Origin: Kitasatospora sp. NBC_00458
GTDB taxonomy: Bacteria; Actinomycetota; Actinomycetes; Streptomycetales; Streptomycetaceae
Reading direction: 5' to 3'
Assembly (NCBI RefSeq): GCF_036013975.1
Contig: NZ_CP107904.1
Location: 5,667,001 to 5,731,000, forward strand
Length of the DNA: 64,000 nucleotides
Of this stretch, positions 57,143 to 64,000 are shown piece after piece. A model generated the notes under the pieces. That model worked only from the letters and a program-made list of their open reading frames with translations. It was not told the DNA's origin and ran no database searches. Position 1 is the first letter of the stretch; each line of letters opens with the position of its first letter. The position numbers were made by a program, and so were the translations under genes.

Positions 57143-57465
57143 GGGACGAGCACGAGCGGGCGGACGCCGACGGCTGGGACTTCTCGGCGCTGGAGGTGAC
57201 CGGCCGGATCCCGGTGACCAACCGGGGCGAGGGGTTGCTCGAACTGACCCTGGAGCCGCTGGGCGAGGACTACTGGATGCGCCCGGGGGAGACGTTCATC
57301 GTCACCTCGTACGGGGACTACGGCCCGGGGCACCCGTTCGAGGTGCAGTACTGGCCGGACTCGGTGTCGGTCTGGTGCACCTCGTGGTTCGGCACCGTCT
57401 CGGACGACGACGGCAACCAGCTGAGCTGCGGGTACCAGCGGCCGGACGGCGCGTACCCGCGCTGA
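57139..57465 (+). CDS. hypothetical protein coupled to the hydrolase
   Basis: A 108-aa acidic protein (MRDEHERADADGWDFSALEV start) with a predicted beta-rich fold: VTGRIPVTNRGEGLLELTLE, FIVTSYGDYGP and a Trp-rich strand pair (YWPDSVSVWCTSWFG). The ATG at 57139 overlaps the hydrolase stop by 4 nt. No family was recognised; it may be an accessory protein of the hydrolase. Confidence 0.65.
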   Translation: MRDEHERADADGWDFSALEVTGRIPVTNRGEGLLELTLEPLGEDYWMRPGETFIVTSYGDYGPGHPFEVQYWPDSVSVWCTSWFGTVSDDDGNQLSCGYQRPDGAYPR

Positions 57466-57526
57466 GCCCGCGCCGCGCGGCGGGCCCCGTCGCGCGGCGC
57501 CCGCCGCGGCCGTCCCCGGGCAGCAC

Positions 57527-57560
57527 GACGGGCCCCCGCCCCGGAGGGTGAGGGCCCGTC
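57527..57560. terminator. bidirectional terminator hairpin before filP
   Basis: GACGGGCCC (57527-57535) pairs with GGGCCCGTC (57552-57560). It lies between the convergent small gene and filP, 11 bp beyond the filP stop. Confidence 0.7.
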
Positions 57561-57570
57561 GGCTACGCGG

Positions 57571-58500
57571 TCAGCGCGACTGCTGGGCGGGCACGCCCAG
57601 GGAGTCGTCGCCCGGCAGCGAGGCGGCGGCCACGGCCGCACCGGTCAGCGTCGCCAGCATCTCGCGGACGTTGGTCAGCTGGGCGTTGATGCTGTCGCGG
57701 CGGTTGGTGAGCGCCGCCAGCTCGCGCTCGGACTCGCTGCGGATCCGGTCGGCCTTGGCGTTGGCGTCGGCCACGATGTCCTCGGACTGGCGCTGGGCCG
57801 TCTCGACGGTCTGGCGGGCGCGGCGCTCGGCGTCGGTCCGGAGCTTCTCGGCCTCCAGGCGGAGCTGCTCGGCCCGGTGCTCGATCTCGGCCAGACGCTT
57901 CTCGGCCTTGGCCTGACGGGCGGCGAGGTCGCGCTCGGACTGCTCGCGGCGCTTGGCCAGGTTGGTCTCGAACTCCAGCGCGGCCTGGGCGGCCTTGGTG
58001 CGGGTCTCCTCGAAGAGGGCGTCCGCCTCCTCGCGCTTGTTCTGGGCGTCCTTGTTGGCCTCGGCGCGCAGCTGGGCGCTGTCGCTCTTGGCCTTGTCGA
58101 CGATCCGCAGACCCTCGTCCTCCGCCTTGGCCTTGCGATCCTTGGCGTAGTTCTCGGCCTCCGTGCGGACCTGCTGGGCGGCCGCCTCGGCCAGCTCGCG
58201 GTGCTGCTCGGCGGCGCGGTGCGCCTCGTCGCGCAGGTCCTTGGCCTCCTCCTCGGCGAGCCGCAGGATCTTCTCGACCCGGGCGCCGAGACCCGCGTAG
58301 GAGGGCTCCGCCTCGGCGACCGCCGCCTGAGCGGTCTGGGTCTCCAGGTGGAGCTCCTCGATGCGCTTCTCAAGGGCGCTGATCCGGGTCAAGGCACTGT
58401 CACGGTCGGCCACCAGCTTGGTGATCCGCTCGTCGACCTGGGCGCGCTCGTACCCACGGCGCACCAGGTCGAAGCCGTGAGGGGAGTGACTGTCGCTCAT
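57571..58500 (-). CDS. filP: FilP, filament-forming coiled-coil cytoskeletal protein
   Basis: A 309-aa coiled-coil protein that self-assembles into filaments near the hyphal tip and interacts with DivIVA. The N terminus (HGFDLVRRGYERAQVDERIT) has the DivIVA-like membrane/tip-targeting motif. From about residue 35 to 270 the chain is an almost continuous Ala/Glu/Arg/Lys-rich coiled coil. Length matches the S. coelicolor FilP (about 310 aa). The neighbouring gene is scy, as in other Streptomyces. Confidence 0.94.
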   Translation of the reverse strand: MSDSHSPHGFDLVRRGYERAQVDERITKLVADRDSALTRISALEKRIEELHLETQTAQAAVAEAEPSYAGLGARVEKILRLAEEEAKDLRDEAHRAAEQHRELAEAAAQQVRTEAENYAKDRKAKAEDEGLRIVDKAKSDSAQLRAEANKDAQNKREEADALFEETRTKAAQAALEFETNLAKRREQSERDLAARQAKAEKRLAEIEHRAEQLRLEAEKLRTDAERRARQTVETAQRQSEDIVADANAKADRIRSESERELAALTNRRDSINAQLTNVREMLATLTGAAVAAASLPGDDSLGVPAQQSR

Positions 58501-58607
58501 GGGGTTCTGGGCTTCCTGTCGTCAAACCGCTGAGGTGGTTGAGGGAATCCTGACACGGTACCGGAGTGTCGACGGCGAAACGCCGTTGTCTCGCGGACAA
58601 TGTCCGC

Positions 58608-61600
58608 TCAATCGGGTGGTGCGCTCTTGGAGCGATTGCCACCGGACCGGGGAGCGCCAACTCCGGCACCGGCCTTGGCACCCCCGTCCTTCTTGGTGTT
58701 GCTTCCCCCGTTGGTCTGTGCGACCGGTGACGGTGCCTCGAAGGCCTCCAGGGCGGACAGCACGTCCTGCACCCTGGAGATCTCGGTGTTGATGTCCTTG
58801 CGGCGGCGCACCAGCTCGTCCAGCTCGCGACGGCCCTCGTCGGTGACCCGCTTCGCCTCGGCCCGCGCCTCGTCGAGCAGCCGGTCGGCCTCCGCCTTCG
58901 CCAGCTCGATCTGCTCGTCCGCGGCCTCGTCGGCGGCCCGCAGCCGCTTCTCCACCTCGGACGCCGCCGAGTCGAGCCGCTCCTCCGCCTCGTCCTGGGA
59001 GGACTTCAGCTTCGCCTCGGCCTTGATGATCAGGGCCTCGGCGCGGTCGGTCGAGTCGGCGAGCTTGGTCTCGGCCTCCTTGAGCAGGCCCTCCGCCTTG
59101 CGGACGGCGGAGATCCGGACCTTGCTGGCCTCCGCGGACGCCTCCGAGGTCAGCTCGTTGGCGCGGTCCTCGGCGGCCCCGACCAGTGCCGCGGCCCGCT
59201 CCTCGGCCTCGGCGACGGTGGCCACCGCCTGCTCCTCGGCCTCGGTCAGCTGCTCCTGGGCGGCCGTCACCAGCGCGTCCACCCGCTCGCCGGCCGACTT
59301 CATGGCCTGCGCGTTCTCCTTGCGGGCGCGCTCGTGCAGGGCCTCCACCTCGGCGTCGGTGCGCTCGCGCAGCTCCTCGGCGCGCTCGCGGATCGCGGTG
59401 GCGTCCCGGCGGGCCTCGGAGAGCAGCGCGTCGGCGTCGGCCCGGCCCTTCTCGACCGCGTCCTGGCCCGCGGCCTCGCCGGACGCGACCAGCCGGTCGG
59501 CCTCCTTGCGGGCGGCGGCGACCATCGCGTCCGCCTGCTCCTCGGCGGCGGCGGTGGTGGCCAGCGCGGTGGTCTGGGCGTCCTCGCCGAGCGACTCGGC
59601 GTCCGCGAAGGCCCTCTCCAGGACCGACTTGGCCTGGTCCCGGGTGGCCTTGTCGAACTGCTCGGCGGCCTCGCGCACCTCGGCGTCGAACGCGTCGGCG
59701 CGGGCGTGGGTCGCCGCGTCGTACTCGTCCGCGAGGGAGCGGGTGGCGAGCGCGTACTCCTCGGCCTCGGCGCGCAGTTGGGCGGCGAAGTCCTCCGCCT
59801 CGGCGACCAGGCCGGCCGACCGGTCCTCGGCGGCGGCCACCGTCCGGGCGGCCAGCGCCTCGGAATCGGCGCGCTGCTGCGCGGCGGCCTCCTGGGCGGC
59901 GCGCAGCTCGGCCTCGGCCTCGGCGCGCAGCTGCTCGTCGTAGGCCTGCGCCTCGGCGTGCCGACGGGCCAGTTCGGCCTCGGCGGCGTCCCGCTCGGCG
60001 GCCAGCTCCCGCCCGGTCTGCTCGCGCAGGGCGGCCGTCTCGGCGGCGGTCCGGGCGCGCAGGTCGGTGGTCTCGCGGTCCGCGAGGGCGCGCTGCTCGG
60101 TGGTCTCGCGGTCGGCGGCGTCGTGCAGTTCGGCGACCGCGCGGTCGGTGCGCTCGCGGAGCTCGGTGGTCTCCCGGTCCGCGAGGGCCCGCTGCTCGGT
60201 GGTCTCCCGGTCGGCCGTGTCGCGCAGTTCGGCGGCGGCCTGCTCGGCCCGCTCGCGGACCTCGGCGGCCTCCCGCTCGGCGGCGGCACGCAGCTCGGCG
60301 ATCTGCTGCGAGGCGGTCTCGTGCAGGCCGGCGACCGCCTGGCGGACCTCGGCCGCCGCCTCCTCGGCGGTCTCGACCAGCGCCGCGGCCTCCAGCTCGG
60401 CGGCGACGATCAGGTCCTCGCCGTCCAGGCGGGCCTGCTCCAGCACCTCGCCGGCCTCGGCGCGGATCGAGTTCGCGGTGGCGCGGGCCTCGGACAGCTC
60501 CCGGCCGGCCTCGGCGCGGACCGTCCCGGCCTGCTCGTCGGCCAGTGCCAGCTCGGCCCCGGCCCGCTCGCGCAGCTCCGTGGCGGCCTTCTCGGCCTCG
60601 GTCCGGAGCCGCTCGGCGGCGGCCTCGGCCGCCGCCAGCGACTGCTCCGCCTCGGCCTGGAGCCGGGCGGCCTCCGCCGCGGTGTGCTCGGTGAGTTCGG
60701 TGGCGGCCTGCTCGGCTTCGGTGCGGACGCGGGTGGCGTGTGCGTCGGCGGCCTCGCGCAGTGCGGTGGTCTCGGCCGCGGTGCGCTCGGTCAGCTCGGC
60801 GGCGGCCTGTTCCGTCTCGGCCTGGAGCCGGGCGGCCTCCGCCGCGGTGTGCTCGGTGAGTTCGGTGGCGGCCTGCTCGGCTTCGGTGCGGACGCGGGTG
60901 GCGTGTGCGTCGGCGGCCTCGCGCAGTGCGGTGGTCTCGGCCGCGGTGCGCTCGGTCAGCTCGGCGGCGGCCTGTTCCGTCTCGGCCTGGAGCCGGGCGG
61001 CCTCCGCCGCGGTGTGCTCGGTGAGTTCGGTGGCGGCCTGCTCGGCTTCGGTGCGGACGCGGGTGGCGTGTGCGTCGGCGGCCTCGCGCAGTGCGGTGGT
61101 CTCGGCCGCGGTGCGCTCGGTCAGCTCGGCGGCGGCCTGCTCCGCCTGCTCGCGCGCGGCCGCCGCGGCGGCCAGCTGCTCCGCGGTCTCCTCGCGCTCC
61201 CGGTGCAGCCCGGCGGAGGCCTCCTCGCGCTCGCGCCGGCTCTCCTCGCGCAGCGTTTCGGCGGCGGCCTCGGCCTCGGCCCGGCTCCGGGCCAGCTCGG
61301 TGTCGGTCTCGGTGCGCAGCCGCTCCGCGTCGGCCACGGCGGCGTCGCGGACGGCGGTCGCCTCGGCCTGCGCATCGGCCCGCAGCGACTCCGCGGCGGC
61401 GCCCGCCTCGGCGCGCAGCTGCTGGTCGAACTCGTTGGCGGCGCGGCGCAGTTCGGCCGTCTCGCGTTCGGCGGCAGCCCGGTTCTCGGCCGCCGCGGCC
61501 TTGGCGGCGGTGAGCGCGTCCTGGCCCTGCTGCCCGGCCGTGGCGGTGATCTTCGCCGCCTCCGTGCGGGCCCGCTCCAGGGTCTGCTCGGCCCGGCCCT

Positions 61601-63422
61601 GGGTCTCGGCGGCCTGCTCCTTGGCCTGCTCGCGGAGCCGCTCGATCTCGCCGGCCGCGCCCGCCCGCAGCTCGTCCGCGTCGGACTTGGCCTTGGTGAG
61701 CAGCTCCTCGGCGCTCTTCGCCGACTCCTCGATCTGCAGCACGGCCTGCCGGCGGGCCTCGCCGCGCACCCGGTCGGCCTCGGCGGCGGCCTGGGCGCGC
61801 AGCTCCTCGGCCTCGGCACGCAGCCGCGCGGCCTCGTCCTGCATCTCCTGGATCCGCTCGCGGATCGCGGCGGCGTCGTCCAGGGCGGCGTTCTGGGCGG
61901 CCTCGACGGCGGCCTGCGCCTGCTCGCGCAGCCGCTCCGCCTCGGCGGCGGCCTCGGTGCGGATCCGCTCGGCCTCGGTGGTGGCCCCGGTACGGGCCGC
62001 CTCGGCGTCCCGGCCGGCCCGGGCCAGCATCTCCTCGGCGGTCTTGGCGGCCTTGGCGAGGTGGACGGCGGCGTCCTCGGCACCGGCCGCGCGGCCGGTC
62101 TCCTCGGCCTCGCCGCGCAGCCGCTCGGCGGCGGCCTCGGCCTGGGCGCGCAGCTCGGCGACGTCCCGCTCGGCCTGGGCGCGCATCTCGGCGATCGCGG
62201 CCTCGGCCTCGGCGCGCAGCTGGCCGGCCACCGACTCGGCGGTGGCGCGCAGCCGCTCGCTCTCCTCGGCGGCCGCGGCCTTGGCGGCGTCCGCCTGGGC
62301 CTGCTTGGTGGAGGCGTCGGCGCGGATCGCGTCGGCCTCCTTGGTGGCCTGGGCGACCATCCGGGCCACCTCGGCCCGGGCGGTCTGCGAGCGCTGCTCG
62401 TTGGCGGCCTCGCCGTCGGCGGCCTTCCGCACGGCGGCGGCCTCGGCGTCGGCCTGCAGCTGTTCGGCGGCGGCCTCGGCCTGGGCGCGCAGCTCGGCGG
62501 CCTCCTGGCGGGCCCGCTCGGCCTCGGCGATCGCCTCGGCACGCAGTCGCGCTATCTCCGCCTGGGCGTGGGCGAGGGCCTGCTCGGCGCGGGCCTGCTC
62601 GGCGGAGGCCTCCTCCTTGAGCCGGCCGATCTCGGCGTGCGCGACGGCCAGCTGCTGCTCGGCGGCGACGTGCGCGGCGGCCAGCTGCTGCTGGGCCTCG
62701 CCACGGGCGGCGTCGACGTCGGCGGCGGCCTGGGCGCCGGCCTGCTGGGCCTGCTCGGAGGCGGCGCGCAGCATCCGCTCGGCGTCGCTGTGGGCGCGCT
62801 GGAGGGCCGCCTCGGCGGCGGCCTGGGCCTCGCCGCGGGCGGCGTCGACGTCGGCGGCGGTCTGCGCCCGGGCCTGGTCGGACAGGGCGGCGGCCTCGGC
62901 GCGGGCGCCGGCCATCAGCCGGTCGGCCTCGGCGCGGGCCTCCTGGAGGAGGCGCTGGGCCTCCTGCTCGGTGCCGGCCCGGGTCTGCTCGGCCCAGTTG
63001 ACGTTCTCGTTGACGTGCTGCTCGGCACTGCGCCGCAGCTCGGCGAGCTCGTCCTCCAGCTGGCGGCGGCGGGCGGCCAGCTCGGCCTCCAGCCGGGCGG
63101 TGCGCTCGGCGGCCTCGGCCATGATCCGCTGGGTGGCGGCCTGGGAGTCGCGGAGCTGCCGCTCGGCGTCGGCGCGCAGCTGCTGCGCCTGCATCTCGGC
63201 GGTGCGGAGCATCTGCTCGGCCTGGCCGGACACGGCGTCGAAGGCGCGCGGCTGGGCGAGCATGCGGCGGGACTCGTGCAGCTTGGCCCGGAGCACCTCC
63301 ACCTGGTAGGCGAGGTCCTCGGCATGCTCGACTGCCTTGTCCCGTTCCTTCCGAGTCCGATCCATGTCGGCCTCGAACTGGGAGAGGTGATCGTCAACCT
63401 CGTAGCGGTCGTAGCCCCGCAC
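58608..63422 (-). CDS. scy: Scy, giant polarity-organising coiled-coil protein
   Basis: A 1604-aa protein that assembles the tip-organising complex with DivIVA and FilP and controls branching and polar growth. The N terminus (YDRYEVDDHLSQFEADMDRT) is DivIVA-like; nearly all the rest is an Ala/Glu/Arg coiled coil of heptads and hendecads. It is about 280 residues longer than the S. coelicolor protein as I remember it (1326 aa). Residues about 762-924 contain a perfect 55-residue repeat in three copies. GTG 63422 is the first plausible start; the preceding GC-rich gap lacks coding signals. Confidence 0.92.
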   Translation of the reverse strand: MRGYDRYEVDDHLSQFEADMDRTRKERDKAVEHAEDLAYQVEVLRAKLHESRRMLAQPRAFDAVSGQAEQMLRTAEMQAQQLRADAERQLRDSQAATQRIMAEAAERTARLEAELAARRRQLEDELAELRRSAEQHVNENVNWAEQTRAGTEQEAQRLLQEARAEADRLMAGARAEAAALSDQARAQTAADVDAARGEAQAAAEAALQRAHSDAERMLRAASEQAQQAGAQAAADVDAARGEAQQQLAAAHVAAEQQLAVAHAEIGRLKEEASAEQARAEQALAHAQAEIARLRAEAIAEAERARQEAAELRAQAEAAAEQLQADAEAAAVRKAADGEAANEQRSQTARAEVARMVAQATKEADAIRADASTKQAQADAAKAAAAEESERLRATAESVAGQLRAEAEAAIAEMRAQAERDVAELRAQAEAAAERLRGEAEETGRAAGAEDAAVHLAKAAKTAEEMLARAGRDAEAARTGATTEAERIRTEAAAEAERLREQAQAAVEAAQNAALDDAAAIRERIQEMQDEAARLRAEAEELRAQAAAEADRVRGEARRQAVLQIEESAKSAEELLTKAKSDADELRAGAAGEIERLREQAKEQAAETQGRAEQTLERARTEAAKITATAGQQGQDALTAAKAAAAENRAAAERETAELRRAANEFDQQLRAEAGAAAESLRADAQAEATAVRDAAVADAERLRTETDTELARSRAEAEAAAETLREESRREREEASAGLHREREETAEQLAAAAAAREQAEQAAAELTERTAAETTALREAADAHATRVRTEAEQAATELTEHTAAEAARLQAETEQAAAELTERTAAETTALREAADAHATRVRTEAEQAATELTEHTAAEAARLQAETEQAAAELTERTAAETTALREAADAHATRVRTEAEQAATELTEHTAAEAARLQAEAEQSLAAAEAAAERLRTEAEKAATELRERAGAELALADEQAGTVRAEAGRELSEARATANSIRAEAGEVLEQARLDGEDLIVAAELEAAALVETAEEAAAEVRQAVAGLHETASQQIAELRAAAEREAAEVRERAEQAAAELRDTADRETTEQRALADRETTELRERTDRAVAELHDAADRETTEQRALADRETTDLRARTAAETAALREQTGRELAAERDAAEAELARRHAEAQAYDEQLRAEAEAELRAAQEAAAQQRADSEALAARTVAAAEDRSAGLVAEAEDFAAQLRAEAEEYALATRSLADEYDAATHARADAFDAEVREAAEQFDKATRDQAKSVLERAFADAESLGEDAQTTALATTAAAEEQADAMVAAARKEADRLVASGEAAGQDAVEKGRADADALLSEARRDATAIRERAEELRERTDAEVEALHERARKENAQAMKSAGERVDALVTAAQEQLTEAEEQAVATVAEAEERAAALVGAAEDRANELTSEASAEASKVRISAVRKAEGLLKEAETKLADSTDRAEALIIKAEAKLKSSQDEAEERLDSAASEVEKRLRAADEAADEQIELAKAEADRLLDEARAEAKRVTDEGRRELDELVRRRKDINTEISRVQDVLSALEAFEAPSPVAQTNGGSNTKKDGGAKAGAGVGAPRSGGNRSKSAPPD
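60651..61139 (-). repeat. perfect 165-bp tandem repeat array inside scy
   Basis: Three copies of a 165-bp unit (starting at 60651, 60816 and 60981; the third is complete except for the last few bases) appear identical by eye. Each encodes 55 residues, a multiple of 11, as expected for five hendecads of coiled coil. Identity at synonymous sites points to recent expansion. Confidence 0.9.
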
Positions 63423-63956
63423 TCCGCGGTCCCATCCATCTCCTGGTCGCGTCCTCGACCCGGCCGGTCCGGTGCTCCCGTTGTCCGGGCGCTGGTCCGA
63501 CTGGTCCTTGCATCCGCAGTCGTGCGGACGTCCCCGGTCGTGCCGGGGGTGCCCGCTGCGGTGGTGGGAGTCCTGGTCGCGGGAGCGCGGTCGGTCCGCG
63601 TTCCCCCGTCCGGGTGGACTCCTGGGCGAACTCTTGCCTTGTGGAGAATGGTGACAGATCCGTCTTGCGACTGTTCAGCCGTGCCCGCGTAGTGGACTCC
63701 CCTGCGACGGGCCTCCCGCCGGGGCGGACGGGCCTGTCTTCGGCCGTGCCCGTCGTCCCCGTCCCCCGGAGTCTTCGCGCACCTGGGCATTGTAGTGGGA
63801 GCGCCTTGCGGGGGAATGGCCGCGTGGGGGTTTTCCGGGTCGCCGGGTGAGGTTACTGACGGGTCATGAGCCCGGAGGGGCCGCCGGGAGGCGTCGGACG
63901 GGCGTCGGACGAGCACGGGAAAGGGCCCCGGCCGGGCGCCGGAACCGGCCCGGGGG
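63423..63956. other. intergenic region upstream of scy
   Basis: The 534 bp contain no credible gene; short open frames here lack a ribosome site. The scy promoter must lie here, since scy is transcribed leftward, but I did not identify a clear -35/-10 pair. Confidence 0.5.
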
Positions 63957-63984
63957 CCGGGTGCCGCCCGGTGGCGGCACCCGG
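63957..63984 (-). terminator. terminator for the gene at the right edge
   Basis: CCGGGTGCCGCC (63957-63968) pairs with GGCGGCACCCGG (63973-63984) around CGGT. It lies 7 bp beyond a minus-strand stop codon at 63991-63993. Confidence 0.65.
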
Positions 63985-63990
63985 AACGGC

Positions 63991-64000
63991 TCAGTGCTCC
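63991..64000 (-). CDS. possible 3' end of a minus-strand gene
   Basis: The last 10 bp read GAG CAC TGA on the minus strand, followed by a strong hairpin, which looks like the end of a gene running in from outside the window. In S. coelicolor the gene beyond scy encodes methylmalonyl-CoA epimerase. Identity cannot be judged from three codons. Confidence 0.35.

Noticed and set aside
60651..61139. CRISPR-like array
   Set aside because: Units are 165 bp, contiguous, without spacers, and in frame within scy.
59334..63692. Very long plus-strand open frames (1080-1452 codons) opposite scy
   Set aside because: They are mirror images of an Ala/Glu/Arg-rich coiled-coil gene in a high-GC genome; composition is Gly/Leu or Ser/Ala monotony with no domain or ribosome site.

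Overview
The window looks like a high-GC actinomycete chromosome, family Streptomycetaceae (Streptomyces or Kitasatospora). The reasons are the extreme third-position GC, frequent GTG and TTG starts, a gene order running argS-lysA-hom-thrC ... thrB-rho-LCP-rpmE-prfA-prmC-Sua5-phosphatase-SHMT-like-rfe-atpIBEFHAGDC, and a right end carrying nucS, filP and a scy-type giant coiled-coil gene. FilP and Scy are hallmark cytoskeletal proteins of polar-growing streptomycetes. The first 12 kb looks accessory; from about 15 kb onward it reads as conserved core backbone.

1-8.3 kb: the 3' end of a probable efflux transporter, a secreted trypsin-like protease, an XRE-type regulator, then a tightly overlapping operon of dissociated fatty-acid/polyketide-type enzymes: acyl carrier protein, ketoreductase, MaoC-like dehydratase, a second SDR without the catalytic Tyr, a ketosynthase homologue without the catalytic Cys, an intact ketosynthase, and a serine hydrolase. 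This resembles a small, highly reducing type II PKS-like pathway with a KS/chain-length-factor-like pair. The product is unknown.

8.3-12.6 kb: a set of small regulatory genes of the whiJ/abaA type: DUF6879-like protein, 73-aa partner, two tandemly duplicated DUF397 proteins, Scr1/WhiJ-like XRE regulator, and a divergent four-gene operon led by an RsbW-like ATP-binding protein. A pair of 60-bp direct repeats, each containing a long inverted repeat, brackets the DUF6879 pair. 12.6-14.9 kb: FUSC-type membrane protein and divergent MarR regulator.

15-34 kb: tRNA-Arg(CCG), a stand-alone receiver protein and argS; lysA, hom, thrC and thrB (aspartate-family amino acids); rho with a long Asp/Arg/Gly-rich insertion and a long leader; LCP cell-wall ligase; rpmE, prfA and prmC (translation and termination); threonylcarbamoyl-AMP synthase; low-molecular-weight phosphatase; an SHMT-fold protein with several catalytic residues replaced; and an undecaprenyl-phosphate sugar-1-phosphate transferase. 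34-42.4 kb: complete F1Fo ATP synthase operon in the order I-B-E-F-H-A-G-D-C, with a terminator-like hairpin between atpD and atpC.

42.4-64 kb: DUF2550 protein, PduO-type cobalamin adenosyltransferase, a membrane protein, a two-component system, 3-hydroxybutyryl-CoA dehydrogenase, a STAS protein behind a long leader with competing hairpins, a P-loop/transmembrane protein with a long low-complexity tail, NucS mismatch endonuclease, small conserved proteins, an LLM flavin oxidoreductase, an ABC exporter pair, an alpha/beta hydrolase, FilP, and Scy (1604 codons, with a perfect 165-bp repeat array). Six genes have a TANNNT -10 box 6-7 nt upstream of the start codon, the signature of leaderless transcripts. 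No rRNA, insertion sequence or CRISPR array was seen.
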